From Streptococcus parasanguinis (lineage in GTDB: Bacteria > Bacillota > Bacilli > Lactobacillales > Streptococcaceae): a stretch of 64,000 bases of DNA. Of this stretch, positions 8,949-19,637 are shown piece by piece (position 1 is the first letter of the stretch; each line of letters opens with the position of its first letter). The position numbers were made by a program, and so were the translations under genes. The stretch lies in assembly GCF_018499505.1 (NCBI RefSeq), contig NZ_JAHDAC010000003.1, forward strand, positions 124,001-188,000. The letters run 5' to 3'. The notes beneath the pieces were generated by a model. That model ran no database searches, was not told the origin of the DNA, and saw only the letters and a program-made list of their open reading frames with translations.

Positions 8949-9728
8949 TTATTCAGCCTTGCTCTTCACGTCAGCGTATTCTTCCGGCTGCTCTAGGCTT
9001 AGAATATCCTCATAAGCCGGTAGGGAAAGGTCCTTGCCATATTTATTTTTTAAAGCAGTGCTCACTAGGCGATAGGCCAAATTGGCATTTCGGGACAAGA
9101 TAGGACCGTGGAAGTAGCTGCCAAAGACGTTCTTGTAATGAACCCCTTCGCCCCCATCTTCTTTGTTGTTCCCATTTCCATAGACGACCTTACCCAGCGG
9201 TTTTTCATCCTCCGCCAAGAAGGTCCGACCTTGGTGGTTCTCAAAACCATAATAGGTTTCGTTAAATTCTTCGTTATGGATTTTGATATCGCCGATATAG
9301 CGGTTGTTGACTTGGTTGAGCGTATAGTGGCCCATAATGCCGAGTCCTTCAATGCGTTTGCCAGAAGCTTCAATGTAGTATTGGCCTAAAAGCTGAAAGC
9401 CACCACAGATAGCAAGGACTACACCATCGGCATGAATAAAGCGTTCAAGATCTTCTTTTTTATCTGGAAGATCTTCTGATACAATGGTCTGTTCGTAGTC
9501 TTGTCCTCCGCCGAAAAAGGCGATATCGTAGGCATCAGGGTCGAACCGGTCTTTGAGAGAGACGATATCCACTGTGACATGGGCTCCAAGTTTTTCCGCA
9601 ACGTACTTGAGCATGAGGATGTTCCCATTGTCCCCATAGGTATTCATTAAGTTGCCATAGAGATGGGCAATGCGCAGGCTGTAAGGATACTGTGCCTGAT
9701 CAGAAGATTCTAGGGAAGTATAAGTCAT
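8949..9728 (-). CDS. gatD: lipid II isoglutaminyl synthase, glutaminase subunit GatD
   Basis: A 259-residue class I (CobB/CobQ-like) glutamine amidotransferase that releases ammonia from glutamine and passes it to MurT, which amidates the D-Glu of lipid II to D-iso-Gln. The nucleophile is Cys108 in [12 protein letters not shown]; the catalytic His is His207 in SYFHGP. The start overlaps the murT stop by one base, fitting a two-subunit enzyme made in equal amounts. The modification is essential for peptidoglycan cross-linking in streptococci. Confidence 0.93.
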   Translation of the reverse strand: MTYTSLESSDQAQYPYSLRIAHLYGNLMNTYGDNGNILMLKYVAEKLGAHVTVDIVSLKDRFDPDAYDIAFFGGGQDYEQTIVSEDLPDKKEDLERFIHADGVVLAICGGFQLLGQYYIEASGKRIEGLGIMGHYTLNQVNNRYIGDIKIHNEEFNETYYGFENHQGRTFLAEDEKPLGKVVYGNGNNKEDGGEGVHYKNVFGSYFHGPILSRNANLAYRLVSTALKNKYGKDLSLPAYEDILSLEQPEEYADVKSKAE

Positions 9729-11071
9729 TAGTGCATCTCCTTTTCAATCAGGTGTTCTTGGGCCAAGAGTTCACGGAATTCTAGCATGGCTGTATAGGTA
9801 GCTAAAATATAAGCGTGAGGGGTTTCCTGTTGCTGGATGCGTTGGAAGACCTCTTTTAAATCAGCCATTTCTGTGATCTTTTCTGCAGGATAGCCAGTGA
9901 CCCGAAGTCGTCGAGCAATCTCAGAGTGGCGCACCCCGCCAGCATTGATTTCTGGAATATCCATCTGGGTGATTTGCTCGAAGTCTGCATCCCAAATCCA
10001 GCTCGTGTCGATTCCGTCTGCATAATTCGCATTAAGGAGGACTGACAAGCTAAAGGAATACGGTGCTAGTTTGATCATTTCAATGGCTTGGGTCGCACCA
10101 ACCGGATTTTTAATCAGGACCAAGGTGCATTCCTTATCCCCAATCTTAAAGGTTTCTTGGCGACCAAAGACAGCGCGACTGCGATCAAATCCTTGCTTGA
10201 TGACTTCAGGTTGTACTCCAAAGAATCCAGCAACGGAAACAGCTGCTAAGGCATTGTAGATGTTGTAGAGACCACCGATATTGATGTGGTAGTCTTGGCC
10301 TTGGATCCGGAATTGGGAAGAGCGATGGGTTAAAGACAGTAAGTCGGACACGGCATAAGTCAGAGGAGGCCGGTGGAACCCACAGTGTTCACAAACATAG
10401 TCGCCAAGGTTAGCATAGGTATTGAGCTTGTACTTGAGGATGTTGTGGCAATGCGGGCACAGGATTCCTTCCGTATTGTAATGGGCTAGTTGTGGCTCTG
10501 ATTTGTCTGTATCAAATCCGTAATATTGGATCGGATTGGATAAGGTCTGACTATTAAAGAGCGGACTATCTCCATTTAACAGAACCGTCGCAGTTGGGAC
10601 CTTGTGAATGGCATCCAAAATCATTTGGTAGGTCGTATAGATCTCTCCATAGCGGTCCATCTGATCCCGGAAAATATTGGTGACCACAAAAAGGCTGGGC
10701 TTAATATAATCACAAATCCGAGAGAGGCTAGCCTCGTCGATTTCAAGTACCGCAATCGGTCGATTTGATTTCGAATGTTTGGCCCGTAAGAAGGTCGTCG
10801 TGATTCCCGAGATCATATTGGCCCCGCTTGGATTGGTTAAAATAGGTCCAAAAGCTTCTTGGAGAATACCTACTGTTAGTGCAGTGGTTAGGGTTTTTCC
10901 ATTTGTCCCTGTAATCACAACAATCTCATAGTTTTTTGCCAGTTGACTGAGAATATCTTTATCAAATTTAAGGGCTACTTTACCTGGAAGGGTTGATCCC
11001 CGCCCCATTTTTTCTAGAATAGAGCCGGAAAGCTTTCCTGCCAGAAGGCCTAGTGTTGTATTTATCTTCAT
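9728..11071 (-). CDS. murT: lipid II isoglutaminyl synthase, Mur-ligase-like subunit MurT
   Basis: A 447-residue Mur ligase homologue that activates the D-Glu carboxylate of lipid II with ATP for amidation with GatD. P-loop TGTNGKT is at 54-60. A four-cysteine zinc ribbon typical of MurT is inserted in the middle domain (Cys205, 208, 227, 230). A C-terminal DUF1727 region contacts GatD. The ATG has no ribosome site: an extended -10 (11079-11087) ends seven bases upstream, so the mRNA is probably leaderless. Divergent from cdaA. Confidence 0.93.
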   Translation of the reverse strand: MKINTTLGLLAGKLSGSILEKMGRGSTLPGKVALKFDKDILSQLAKNYEIVVITGTNGKTLTTALTVGILQEAFGPILTNPSGANMISGITTTFLRAKHSKSNRPIAVLEIDEASLSRICDYIKPSLFVVTNIFRDQMDRYGEIYTTYQMILDAIHKVPTATVLLNGDSPLFNSQTLSNPIQYYGFDTDKSEPQLAHYNTEGILCPHCHNILKYKLNTYANLGDYVCEHCGFHRPPLTYAVSDLLSLTHRSSQFRIQGQDYHINIGGLYNIYNALAAVSVAGFFGVQPEVIKQGFDRSRAVFGRQETFKIGDKECTLVLIKNPVGATQAIEMIKLAPYSFSLSVLLNANYADGIDTSWIWDADFEQITQMDIPEINAGGVRHSEIARRLRVTGYPAEKITEMADLKEVFQRIQQQETPHAYILATYTAMLEFRELLAQEHLIEKEMH

Positions 11072-11078
11072 AAATCAT

Positions 11079-11087
11079 ATTTTATCA
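11079..11087 (-). promoter_or_regulatory. extended -10 of murT, predicted leaderless start
   Basis: On the minus strand TG-A-TAAAAT ends seven bases before the A of the murT ATG at 11071, which places transcription start on or beside the start codon. Confidence 0.5.
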
Positions 11088-11127
11088 TAAAAAGCATCAG
11101 AAGGTTACAGAAAAATCTGTTGAAACG

Positions 11128-11136
11128 TGTTATAAT
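11128..11136 (+). promoter_or_regulatory. extended -10 promoter of cdaA operon
   Basis: TG-T-TATAAT, 38 bases before the cdaA ATG and divergent from the murT promoter. Confidence 0.6.
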
Positions 11137-11174
11137 AGGATGATGTCTTTTAGAGAAGTGGTAGGTATGAGAAT

Positions 11175-12023
11175 ATGAATATTCAACAGTTTACAAATCC
11201 ACAATTTTGGACCAGTTTGTTCCCGAATTGGTGGAGTGTTATTATCAATATCATTGATATTGCCCTGGTGGCTTGGTTGTTGTATTTTTTGATCAAGGCC
11301 ATCGTCGGGACCAAAATCATGATTTTGGTTCGTGGGGTCATTATCTTTTTCTTGGTTCAGTTTTTGGCCAATTTCTTAGGTCTCACGACTATTTCATGGC
11401 TGATCAATCAAGTGATTACCTATGGGGTTATCGCCCTGGTTGTGATTTTCTCTCCTGAAATTCGGATTGGCTTGGAGCGTCTGGGTCGGGCGACAGAATT
11501 CTTTACGACGAGTGAAGTCAGTCAGGAAGAGAAAATGGTACAGGCCTATGTTAAGGCAGTGGCTTATATGAGCCCACGTAAGATTGGGGCCTTGGTAGCT
11601 ATTCAAGGAGCCAGAACCCTTCAGGAATATATCTCCACAGGTATTCCTTTAGATGCAGATATTTCAGGAGAATTGCTGATTAATATCTTCATTCCTAATA
11701 CACCCTTGCATGATGGAGCCGTCATTGTCCGTAATGACAAAATCGCTGTTTCTTGTGCTTATCTACCCTTGACTGAAAACACTGAGATTTCAAAAGAGTT
11801 TGGAACGCGTCACCGTGCAGCCATTGGCTTGTCTGAAGTCTCTGATGCTTTTACATTTGTGGTATCAGAAGAAACGGGTGGCATCTCTGTGACCTATAAC
11901 GGAACCTTCCGTCATGATTTAACTTTAGAAGAGTTTGAGACGGAATTGAGAGCCTTCTTGGTTCCTGAAGAGAATAAAACGAGTAGTTGGAAAGAGCGTC
12001 TATTTGGGAGGGTGACAAAATGA
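11175..12023 (+). CDS. cdaA: diadenylate cyclase CdaA
   Basis: Membrane enzyme making c-di-AMP from two ATP. Three membrane segments in the first 95 residues are followed by a short linker helix and the DisA_N/DAC domain, with catalytic DGA at 180-182 (LHDGAVIV) and RHR at 212-214. 282 residues is the normal length. It is first in the conserved cdaA-cdaR-glmM operon; c-di-AMP governs potassium and osmolyte transport and cell-wall homeostasis. It overlaps cdaR by four bases. Confidence 0.96.
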   Translation: MNIQQFTNPQFWTSLFPNWWSVIINIIDIALVAWLLYFLIKAIVGTKIMILVRGVIIFFLVQFLANFLGLTTISWLINQVITYGVIALVVIFSPEIRIGLERLGRATEFFTTSEVSQEEKMVQAYVKAVAYMSPRKIGALVAIQGARTLQEYISTGIPLDADISGELLINIFIPNTPLHDGAVIVRNDKIAVSCAYLPLTENTEISKEFGTRHRAAIGLSEVSDAFTFVVSEETGGISVTYNGTFRHDLTLEEFETELRAFLVPEENKTSSWKERLFGRVTK

Positions 12024-12769
12024 GATCGAAAAAAGAATTTCTTTATGTTTTCGCCTCCGTCTTATTGTCCTTTATCTTATTTATCAATGCGTCTTCCTTT
12101 AATTTTCAAAATAATAGTAGCGCAAGACAAGTGAGTTCAGAGACCTATACCAATACCTTGACCAATATTCCAATTGATGCCAAGTACAATGACAAGACAT
12201 ATTTTGTCAGTGGTTTAACATCAGAGGTAACGGTCTTTCTGAAAGGTTCAAATCGGGTTGCCCTTGCTAGTGAGATGCAACCGGGCACTCGGAAGTTTCG
12301 AGTGGTGGCTGATCTTCGTAAGGCCAAGGAAGGTACCGTCGAAGTTCCTTTGATTGTAGAAGATCTTCCAGCCGGTTTGACAGCAACTGTAGAGCCTCAG
12401 AAAGTTTCAGTAAAAATCGGGAAGAAAGCGAAAAAATCATTTGCTGTCAGGGCTACGATCCCGGACAATCAAATTGTGGATGGGATAACAGTAACGGATA
12501 TTTCTCTTGAAACCACCAAGGTAGAAGTGACCAGTGATCAAGAAACCTTAAGTCGCATTGATCATGTCGAAGCCGTCTTTCCATCCAGTGAGATCATCAG
12601 TGGAAATTATAGCGGAACCATTTCCTTAAATGCAGTGGATGCCCAAGGAAATGTTCTACCAGGTCTGGTCAAGCCGAGTGAAACACGGATTCAAGTGACC
12701 ACAAAGAGTAGCTCGTCTACGTCAAACTCTAGCAGTTCGTCGTCGACCTCTTCCAGTTCAAGTAATTAG
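12020..12769 (+). CDS. cdaR: CdaA regulatory protein CdaR (YbbR domains)
   Basis: Start taken at 12020, where ATGA overlaps the cdaA stop and GGGAGG lies upstream. The 249 residues comprise an N-terminal signal anchor (about 6-27), then extracytoplasmic YbbR repeats, then a Ser/Thr-rich tail of about 25 residues. In relatives CdaR binds CdaA and tunes c-di-AMP synthesis. The serine tail is low complexity and variable between strains, probably a cell-wall spacer. Confidence 0.92.
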   Translation: MRSKKEFLYVFASVLLSFILFINASSFNFQNNSSARQVSSETYTNTLTNIPIDAKYNDKTYFVSGLTSEVTVFLKGSNRVALASEMQPGTRKFRVVADLRKAKEGTVEVPLIVEDLPAGLTATVEPQKVSVKIGKKAKKSFAVRATIPDNQIVDGITVTDISLETTKVEVTSDQETLSRIDHVEAVFPSSEIISGNYSGTISLNAVDAQGNVLPGLVKPSETRIQVTTKSSSSTSNSSSSSSTSSSSSN

Positions 12770-12791
12770 AAAGTAAAAAAGGTAATGAAGA

Positions 12792-14141
12792 ATGGGTAAA
12801 TATTTTGGAACGGACGGTGTCCGTGGAGAAGCAAATGTAGAATTAACGCCAGAATTGGCTTTTAAACTAGGCCGTTTCGGTGGCTATGTGTTGAGCCAAC
12901 ATGAAGAAGAAACACCCTTGGTATTTGTTGGACGTGATACACGTATTTCTGGTGAAATGTTAGAGCATGCCTTAATTGCTGGGCTCTTATCTGTTGGGAT
13001 TCGCGTCTACAAGTTGGGTGTGATTGCAACACCAGGTGTTGCTTATCTAGTTCGTACGGAAAAAGCCAGCGCCGGAGTTATGATTTCTGCTAGCCACAAT
13101 CCAGCCTTGGACAATGGCATCAAATTTTTTGGTGGTGATGGCTTCAAATTGGATGATGATCGCGAACTTGAAATTGAAGCCTTGCTTGACGCTGCTGAAG
13201 ATACGCTTCCACGTCCAAGTGCGCAAGGTTTAGGAACGGTCATGGAATATCCGGAAGGCTTGCGTAAGTATCAAGAATTCCTTGTATCGACAGGTGTCCA
13301 ACTCGAGGGCATGCACGTAGTCTTGGATACAGCAAATGGTGCAGCCTCTACTAGTGCCCGTCAAATCTTTGCAGATTTGGGAGCTCAATTGACCGTCATC
13401 GGTGAAAACCCAGATGGTTTGAACATCAATGATGGGGTTGGTTCTACTCACCCAGAGCATTTGCAAGAGAAGGTGAAAGAAGTAGGTGCAGCGATTGGTC
13501 TTGCCTTTGACGGAGACAGCGATCGCTTGATTGCTGTGGATGAAAATGGAGAGATCGTAGACGGAGATAAGATCATGTACATCATCGGTTCTTATCTTTC
13601 AAGCAAGGGCTTGCTCGAAAAAAATACGATCGTCACAACCGTTATGTCTAATCTCGGCTTCCACAAGGCATTAGATGCGAAGGGGATTCAAAAAGAAATC
13701 ACTGCTGTTGGAGACCGCTATGTCGTCGAAGAAATGCGCAAGTCTGGATTCAATCTTGGTGGTGAACAATCTGGTCACGTAGTCATCATGGATTACAACA
13801 CAACTGGTGATGGTCAATTAACAGGAGTTCAATTGACGAAAATCATGCAAGAAACTGGTAAGAAATTATCTGAATTGGCTGCTGAAGTAACCATTTATCC
13901 ACAAAAACTGGTTAATATCCGGGTTGAAAATAGTATGAAAGACAAGGCTATGGAAGTACCCGCTATCCGTGAAATCATTGAAAAAATGGAAGCGGAAATG
14001 GCAGGAAATGGTCGCATCCTCGTGCGTCCAAGTGGAACTGAACCCCTCCTTCGAGTGATGGCAGAAGCACCAACCCATGAAGAAGTGGACTACTATGTAG
14101 ATACCATTGCTGCAGTTGTTCAAGCAGAAATCGGACTTTAA
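12792..14141 (+). CDS. glmM: phosphoglucosamine mutase GlmM
   Basis: Converts glucosamine-6-P to glucosamine-1-P for UDP-GlcNAc synthesis. 449 residues with the phosphoserine loop ISASHNP (active Ser101), metal-binding DGDSDR in the middle, sugar-binding GGEQSGH, and the phosphate-binding [12 protein letters not shown] near the end. GlmM is known to bind and inhibit CdaA, which explains the conserved operon with cdaA and cdaR. Confidence 0.97.
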   Translation: MGKYFGTDGVRGEANVELTPELAFKLGRFGGYVLSQHEEETPLVFVGRDTRISGEMLEHALIAGLLSVGIRVYKLGVIATPGVAYLVRTEKASAGVMISASHNPALDNGIKFFGGDGFKLDDDRELEIEALLDAAEDTLPRPSAQGLGTVMEYPEGLRKYQEFLVSTGVQLEGMHVVLDTANGAASTSARQIFADLGAQLTVIGENPDGLNINDGVGSTHPEHLQEKVKEVGAAIGLAFDGDSDRLIAVDENGEIVDGDKIMYIIGSYLSSKGLLEKNTIVTTVMSNLGFHKALDAKGIQKEITAVGDRYVVEEMRKSGFNLGGEQSGHVVIMDYNTTGDGQLTGVQLTKIMQETGKKLSELAAEVTIYPQKLVNIRVENSMKDKAMEVPAIREIIEKMEAEMAGNGRILVRPSGTEPLLRVMAEAPTHEEVDYYVDTIAAVVQAEIGL

Positions 14142-14188
14142 CCTTGTAAAAAACATGGCTCGCAAAAAGTCGAGCAGAGGAGGTATAT

Positions 14189-15481
14189 ATGAAACAGGTT
14201 CGTCAAATTGTATGGGCACTTGCCTTAGTGCTAACGATTCTATTCACAGCTGGTTTGACAAAAACAATTCATGCTGCAGAAGTCTCATCAACTACACAGA
14301 CAGCACGTCTAACGAAAGACGGTAACACGCTAACAAATGGGAGCAAGGTGTTGACAAATGAAAAATTGTCAGCAAGTATTTATTTAGCTTTTCCAGATTC
14401 GCAAACTATTCAAGCTGGTGATACCTTAACTCTTAGTTTGCCAAAAGAATTAGCCCTCTACACAGCACTGGAATTCAATGTTCTTGAGGAAGGACAATCA
14501 AATGGTCAGACTGTAGGAAAAGCTGTCGTTGATACAGCTAAGAAAACAGTGACCGTTACCTTTAATGATTATTTCGCATCTCATCCACTCAACAAACGAG
14601 TTGCTCTGCATTTTGATGTAAAAGTAGACTCAGAAGAAGTTACAAAAACATCTCCAATCCAGTTTAAACTAGGAAATACAGATTTTTCCTTGAATTATGA
14701 AAAAACAGCTGGAGAAGCTGGGGACTATGAGATGAAATACGGCTATCAAGATAAGTCTGATCCAACCATAATCAAATGGCGGATTCTCTTAAATGCCCGT
14801 CAAGATATGTTGCGAGGAATGGTCATTAAAGACCAATTCGGAGATGGTTTAACATTGGTTGAAGGGAGCTTACGTGCGGTTCGCTATGCTCCTGTAGAAG
14901 GTGGGATTAAGAACGAAGCTCAGATCTTGAGTCTCCCAGTTCTGGATAACTTTACTAAAAAAGCTGTTTTCGATAAGAATGCAGATGGTAAGACCACTGG
15001 TTTTACGATTGAATTTGGTGATAACTACAATTGGCCAATGTATATTGAATATTCTACAAAAGTAGCTCCTGGAACTAAAGTCGGTGATATTGTCCATAAC
15101 ACGCTAACATGGACGGCAACCAATTTCCCAGCACCGCGTAGTTTAACCCGTGAATTGAGATTGGAATCAGGAACTGGAGAGGGATTAGGTGAGAAAGAAC
15201 AAACGCCACCGAAACCAAATCCAGAGCCATCTAAACCACAATCGGATCCAAAACCGCAACCGGATCCAAAACCAAGTCCGAATCCAGATCCAAAATCATC
15301 AACCACATCGTCTTCATCAAGCTCATCATCAACTTCTGTCAAAGAAGAAGAATCTCCAAAACCTGGTAAGAAAAAAGTTCTTCCAAGTACAGGTGAAAAG
15401 ATGACACCGGTGGTTCTTGTCATGGGTGTCTTCCTAGCAGTTCTATCGGTTGGTGTTTTACGTGTAAGAAAAGATTCTTAA
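14189..15481 (+). CDS. LPXTG-anchored surface protein with collagen-binding-like domain
   Basis: A 430-residue precell-wall protein. Signal peptide about 1-30, cleaved near IHAAE. A beta-rich region (about 35-320) resembles the Collagen_bind/SdrG-like adhesin fold (LTLSLPKELALY, YMKYGYQDKSD-type segments). Then a proline/Asp/Lys-rich wall spacer with repeated PxPDPKP units, a Ser tract, and the sortase motif LPSTG at 398-402 followed by a hydrophobic helix and RVRKDS tail. The AGGAGG site is strong. The ligand is unknown; collagen binding is an inference from the fold. Confidence 0.85.
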   Translation: MKQVRQIVWALALVLTILFTAGLTKTIHAAEVSSTTQTARLTKDGNTLTNGSKVLTNEKLSASIYLAFPDSQTIQAGDTLTLSLPKELALYTALEFNVLEEGQSNGQTVGKAVVDTAKKTVTVTFNDYFASHPLNKRVALHFDVKVDSEEVTKTSPIQFKLGNTDFSLNYEKTAGEAGDYEMKYGYQDKSDPTIIKWRILLNARQDMLRGMVIKDQFGDGLTLVEGSLRAVRYAPVEGGIKNEAQILSLPVLDNFTKKAVFDKNADGKTTGFTIEFGDNYNWPMYIEYSTKVAPGTKVGDIVHNTLTWTATNFPAPRSLTRELRLESGTGEGLGEKEQTPPKPNPEPSKPQSDPKPQPDPKPSPNPDPKSSTTSSSSSSSSTSVKEEESPKPGKKKVLPSTGEKMTPVVLVMGVFLAVLSVGVLRVRKDS

Positions 15482-15494
15482 AATGATCAATGAA

Positions 15495-15520
15495 AGATCA
15501 GACTTCTGTCTGGTCTTTTT
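15495..15520 (+). terminator. intrinsic terminator
   Basis: AGATCAGAC-TTCT-GTCTGGTCT followed by T5, after the LPXTG gene. Confidence 0.85.
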
Positions 15521-15553
15521 GTGTAGGCTCGATTTGAAAAATCCCCTATTTCG

Positions 15554-15562
15554 TGGTAAAAT
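15554..15562 (+). promoter_or_regulatory. extended -10 upstream of DUF4044 gene and obg
   Basis: TG-G-TAAAAT, 37 bases before the GTG start of the small gene. Confidence 0.5.
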
Positions 15563-15598
15563 AGAACTAATGAATTTATAGTAATCGAGGTATTAGAA

Positions 15599-15730
15599 GT
15601 GGCTTTTGGAGATAACGGAAAACGTAAAAAAACACCATTTGAAATGATCACGATGGTTGTCATTGTGATTATGTTGATTGTAACAGTTGGTGCAATCTTT
15701 GCAACCGCAATTGGTGCTCTTTCTTATTAA
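15599..15730 (+). CDS. DUF4044-type small membrane protein
   Basis: A 43-residue protein starting with GTG, preceded by GAGG. It begins with a basic stretch (AFGDNGKRKKTPFEM) followed by one hydrophobic helix. Length, sequence pattern and position ahead of obg fit the streptococcal DUF4044 family of single-pass proteins. Function unknown. Confidence 0.7.
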   Translation: MAFGDNGKRKKTPFEMITMVVIVIMLIVTVGAIFATAIGALSY

Positions 15731-15763
15731 GACGCACGCAGAAATAAAGGAAATCATCTATTT

Positions 15764-17077
15764 ATGAGTATGTTTTTAGATACAGCCAAGATTAAGGTTA
15801 AGGCTGGAAATGGCGGCGATGGCATGGTGGCTTTCCGCCGTGAAAAATATGTCCCTAATGGCGGACCTTGGGGTGGTGATGGAGGTCGTGGTGGCAATGT
15901 CATCTTCGTAGTAGATGAAGGTTTACGCACTCTGATGGACTTCCGTTATAACCGGCATTTCAAAGCCCAAAATGGGGAAAAAGGAATGACCAAAGGGATG
16001 CATGGACGGGGAGCAGAAGATCTCTATGTACGAGTCCCTCAAGGAACGACCGTTCGAGATGCTGAGACTGGCAAGGTTATTACTGACCTAGTTGAAAATG
16101 GACAAGAGTACATCGTTGCACACGGTGGCCGTGGAGGGCGTGGAAATATTCGTTTTGCCACTCCAAAGAATCCAGCACCAGAGATTTCTGAAAATGGAGA
16201 ACCTGGTCAGGAACGTGAATTAGAGTTAGAACTGAAGGTTTTGGCAGATGTTGGTTTGGTAGGCTTCCCTTCTGTTGGAAAATCGACCCTTCTAAGTGTC
16301 ATCACTTCAGCCAAACCAAAGATTGGAGCTTATCATTTTACAACCATCGTGCCAAACTTGGGCATGGTTCGGACACCGTCAGGTGAATCCTTTGCAGTCG
16401 CAGACCTTCCTGGATTGATTGAAGGAGCTAGCCAAGGTGTCGGACTCGGAACCCAGTTCCTTCGTCACATCGAGCGCACCCGTGTTATCTTGCATGTTAT
16501 TGATATGTCAGCCAGTGAAGGACGCGACCCTTATGAAGATTACGTTCAAATTAATAAAGAGCTTGAAACCTATAATCTTCGTTTGATGGAACGTCCTCAG
16601 ATTATCGTGGCAAATAAGATGGATATGCCGGAGAGCCAAGAAAACTTGAAAGAGTTCAAGAAGAAATTGGCAGCCAATTACGATGAGTTTGATGAACTGC
16701 CTCAGATTTTCCCGATCTCTAGTTTGGCGCATCAAGGTTTGGACAATTTGTTAGAAGCAACGGCAGAATTGTTAGATAAAACGCCAGAATTCCTCTTGTA
16801 TTCAGAAGACGAAATGGCTCAAGAAGAAGTCTACTATGGCTTTGATGAAGACCAGCCAGCCTTTGACATCAGTCGGGATGACGATGCCGCTTGGGTCTTG
16901 TCTGGTGAAAAACTTGAAAAACTCTTTAATATGACGAATTTCGATCGTGATGAAGCGGTCATGAAATTTGCTCGTCAATTGCGTGGCATGGGGGTTGATG
17001 AAGCTCTCCGTGCGCGTGGAGCAAAAGATGGCGATATCGTCCGGATCGGTAAATTTGAATTTGAGTTTGTAGATTAG
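15764..17077 (+). CDS. obgE: GTPase Obg (CgtA)
   Basis: Essential ribosome-associated GTPase in 50S maturation and stress signalling. 437 residues: glycine-rich OBG domain (1-160, many GG/GRGG turns), G domain with G1 GFPSVGKST at about 166, G3 DLPG, G4 NKMD, and a C-terminal OCT domain (about 360-437). A second in-frame ATG two codons in could also be used; the AAAGGA site is a little far from either. Confidence 0.97.
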   Translation: MSMFLDTAKIKVKAGNGGDGMVAFRREKYVPNGGPWGGDGGRGGNVIFVVDEGLRTLMDFRYNRHFKAQNGEKGMTKGMHGRGAEDLYVRVPQGTTVRDAETGKVITDLVENGQEYIVAHGGRGGRGNIRFATPKNPAPEISENGEPGQERELELELKVLADVGLVGFPSVGKSTLLSVITSAKPKIGAYHFTTIVPNLGMVRTPSGESFAVADLPGLIEGASQGVGLGTQFLRHIERTRVILHVIDMSASEGRDPYEDYVQINKELETYNLRLMERPQIIVANKMDMPESQENLKEFKKKLAANYDEFDELPQIFPISSLAHQGLDNLLEATAELLDKTPEFLLYSEDEMAQEEVYYGFDEDQPAFDISRDDDAAWVLSGEKLEKLFNMTNFDRDEAVMKFARQLRGMGVDEALRARGAKDGDIVRIGKFEFEFVD

Positions 17078-17128
17078 GATAGATCCCCAGCGGATCAAGG
17101 ATTCCAAATAAGAAATGAGGCTTTTTCA

Positions 17129-17293
17129 GTGGGAGATAAACCAATATCTTTTCGAGATGAAAATGGAAATTTTGTTTCAGCAGCCGATGTTTGGAATGCT
17201 GAAAAACTAGAAGAACTCTTTAATACGCTAAATCCTAAGCGCAAATTGCGCTTACAAAGGGAAAAATTAGCAAAAGAAAACCAGCAGAAGTAA
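17129..17293 (+). CDS. conserved small protein of unknown function
   Basis: A 54-residue, soluble, charged protein starting with GTG, with ATGAGG eight bases upstream. The sequence begins VGDKPISFRDENGNFV and ends in a basic coiled segment (KRKLRLQREKLAKENQQK). It lies between obg and ridA with short gaps, which supports it as a real gene. I do not recognise a family. Confidence 0.6.
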   Translation: MGDKPISFRDENGNFVSAADVWNAEKLEELFNTLNPKRKLRLQREKLAKENQQK

Positions 17294-17311
17294 ATAGACT
17301 TGGAGAATACT

Positions 17312-17695
17312 ATGGCGAAAACAATTCATACAGATAAAGCACCCGCAGCAATTGGACCTTATGTTCAAGGGAAAATCGTAGGCAATCTTCTCTTCGCAAG
17401 CGGACAAGTTCCCTTGTCACCTGAAACAGGTGAAATCATTGGTGAAACCATCCAAGAACAAACAGAACAAGTCTTAAAGAACATTGGGGCTATTTTGGAA
17501 GAGGCTGGGACAGACTTTGACCACGTGGTGAAAACTACTTGTTTCTTAAGTGATATGAATGATTTTGTACCTTTTAATGAGGTCTATAAAACAGTCTTTA
17601 CTACAGAGTTTCCAGCTCGATCTGCTGTTGAAGTAGCACGCCTGCCACGTGATGTGAAGGTTGAAATTGAAGTTATTGCGGAAATCAAGGCCTAA
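17312..17695 (+). CDS. RidA-family enamine/imine deaminase
   Basis: Cytosolic protein of the YjgF/YER057c/UK114 family, which hydrolyses reactive 2-aminoacrylate from PLP enzymes. Start placed at ATG 17312, with GGAG seven bases upstream, giving 127 residues. Conserved segments: AIGPYVQGKIVGNLLFASGQ, the substrate Arg in VEVARLPRDVKVEIEVIA, and the trimer core. All are intact. Confidence 0.92.
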   Translation: MAKTIHTDKAPAAIGPYVQGKIVGNLLFASGQVPLSPETGEIIGETIQEQTEQVLKNIGAILEEAGTDFDHVVKTTCFLSDMNDFVPFNEVYKTVFTTEFPARSAVEVARLPRDVKVEIEVIAEIKA

Positions 17696-17716
17696 TAACT
17701 ATTCAAAGACAAAAAG

Positions 17717-17757
17717 ACAGAGTGGAGAGCAGGAAACTGTAGGCCACTCTGTTTTAT
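17717..17757 (+). terminator. terminator between ridA and rapZ
   Basis: ACAGAGTGG pairs with CCACTCTGT (17744-17752), followed by TTTATTT. Confidence 0.7.
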
Positions 17758-17772
17758 TTATGGGAGGAGAAA

Positions 17773-18663
17773 ATGACAGAAAGTAAGATTCAACTGGTCA
17801 TGGTAACAGGGATGAGCGGTGCGGGTAAGACTGTCGCCATTCAATCGTTTGAGGATTTGGGTTACTTTACCATCGATAATATGCCACCGGCGCTCTTGCT
17901 GAAATTTATTGAGCTCATGCGCCACAGTCCCGATAACAATAAATTAGCCGTTGTTGTGGATATGCGGAGCCGTTCTTTTTTCAATGAAATTCGCACCATT
18001 TTGGATGAATTGGACAACCAAGAAGACCTCGATTTCAAGGTCTTGTTCTTGGATGCCACTGATAGTGAGTTGGTAGCACGATACAAGGAAACCCGTCGTA
18101 GCCATCCATTAGCGGCAGATGGCCGTGTCTTAGATGGGATTACCCTAGAGCGCGAACTCTTGTCCCCTTTAAAAAATATCAGTCAAAATGTGGTGGATAC
18201 GACTGAGTTGACACCTCGTAATTTGAGAAAAACGATCGCAGAACAATTTGCCAGTCAAGATAATCAGCCAGATTTTCGGGTTGAGGTCATGTCATTTGGG
18301 TTTAAATATGGCCTTCCGATCGATGCTGACCTTGTCTTTGACGTGCGTTTTCTTCCAAATCCCTACTATAAATTGGAACTTCGGAATTTAACCGGTCAGG
18401 ATCCAGCAGTCTATGATTATGTCATGGATCACCCTGAATCAGAGGACTTTTACAGTCATCTTCATGACTTGATTGTTCCTATTTTACCGTCCTATAAACG
18501 TGAGGGTAAATCCGTTCTCACCATTGCTATGGGATGTACCGGTGGGCAACACCGTTCAGTAGCTTTTGCAGAGCGCTTAGCACATGATTTAGAAAAAAAT
18601 TGGCAGGTCAATTGCAGTCATAGAGACAAGGACAGACGGAAAGAAACGGTGAATCGCTCATGA
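17773..18663 (+). CDS. rapZ: RNase adapter RapZ / nucleotide-binding protein YvcJ
   Basis: 296-residue P-loop protein (GMSGAGKT at 13-20) of the RapZ/YvcJ family. In E. coli RapZ guides RNase E to GlmZ and senses glucosamine-6-P; in Bacillus YvcJ has GTPase activity and affects competence. The C-terminal [17 protein letters not shown] signature is present. It overlaps yvcK (ATGA), forming the conserved rapZ-yvcK-whiA unit. Confidence 0.93.
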   Translation: MTESKIQLVMVTGMSGAGKTVAIQSFEDLGYFTIDNMPPALLLKFIELMRHSPDNNKLAVVVDMRSRSFFNEIRTILDELDNQEDLDFKVLFLDATDSELVARYKETRRSHPLAADGRVLDGITLERELLSPLKNISQNVVDTTELTPRNLRKTIAEQFASQDNQPDFRVEVMSFGFKYGLPIDADLVFDVRFLPNPYYKLELRNLTGQDPAVYDYVMDHPESEDFYSHLHDLIVPILPSYKREGKSVLTIAMGCTGGQHRSVAFAERLAHDLEKNWQVNCSHRDKDRRKETVNRS

Positions 18664-19637
18664 GAAAACCTAAAGTAACCGTTATTGGAGGAGGAACAGG
18701 AATTTCTGTTATCCTCGATAGTCTGAGAAAGAAACCGGTCGACATCACTGCCATCGTAACCGTTGCAGATGATGGCGGGAGTTCAGGTGAATTGCGGAAG
18801 AACATCCAAAAATTGACACCACCTGGAGATCTTCGAAATGTGCTGGTTGCCATGTCAGATATGCCTCGTTTTTATGAGAAGGTCTTTCAATACCGCTTTG
18901 CTGACGATGATGGCCCTTTGGCCGGTCACCCTTTGGGAAACTTGATCATTGCAGGGATTTCAGAGATGCAAGGCTCGACCTATAATGCCATGCAATTGTT
19001 AACCAAGTTCTTTCATACGACCGGCAAGATCTATCCTTCCAGTGATAGTCCCTTGACCCTTCATGCCGTCTTTCAAGATGGAAAAGAAGTGGTAGGAGAA
19101 AGCCACATTGCTAACTACACTGGCATGATTGATCATGTCTATGTGACCAATACATTCGATCAAGAGCGGCCAAAAGCTAGTAAGAAAGTGGTGGAAGCTA
19201 TTCTTGAAAGTGATATGGTTGTCTTGGGTCCTGGTTCGCTCTTTACCTCGATCCTTCCTAATTTGATGATCGATGAGATTGGGAAAGCCATCCTTGAAAC
19301 CAAGGCTCAGGTAGCCTATGTTTGTAACATCATGACCCAAAGAGGAGAAACCGAGCATTTCACAGACAGTGACCACGTTGCCGTTCTACATAAACATTTG
19401 GGAGAGAAGTTTATCGATACCGTCCTTGTCAATATAAATCAGGTTCCCGCAGCTTACATGAACAGTAACAAATTTGATGAATACTTGGTACAGGTAGAGC
19501 ACGATTTCAAGGGTTTGCACTCGCAAGTTCCCCAAGTGATTTCTTCTGATTTCTTGAAGTTGGTCAATGGAGGAGCTTTTCATGATGGCGAAAAAGTAGT
19601 CGAAGAACTGATGCAGATCGTGCAGGTGAGAAAATGA
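18660..19637 (+). CDS. yvcK: gluconeogenesis factor / morphogen YvcK
   Basis: 325 residues with the UDP-sugar-binding CofD-like fold; opening [10 protein letters not shown] and the ADDGGSSG and HPLGNL motifs are present. YvcK binds UDP-GlcNAc and is needed for carbon-flow and cell-shape control in Firmicutes. Overlaps rapZ and whiA by four bases each. Confidence 0.92.
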   Translation: MRKPKVTVIGGGTGISVILDSLRKKPVDITAIVTVADDGGSSGELRKNIQKLTPPGDLRNVLVAMSDMPRFYEKVFQYRFADDDGPLAGHPLGNLIIAGISEMQGSTYNAMQLLTKFFHTTGKIYPSSDSPLTLHAVFQDGKEVVGESHIANYTGMIDHVYVTNTFDQERPKASKKVVEAILESDMVVLGPGSLFTSILPNLMIDEIGKAILETKAQVAYVCNIMTQRGETEHFTDSDHVAVLHKHLGEKFIDTVLVNINQVPAAYMNSNKFDEYLVQVEHDFKGLHSQVPQVISSDFLKLVNGGAFHDGEKVVEELMQIVQVRK

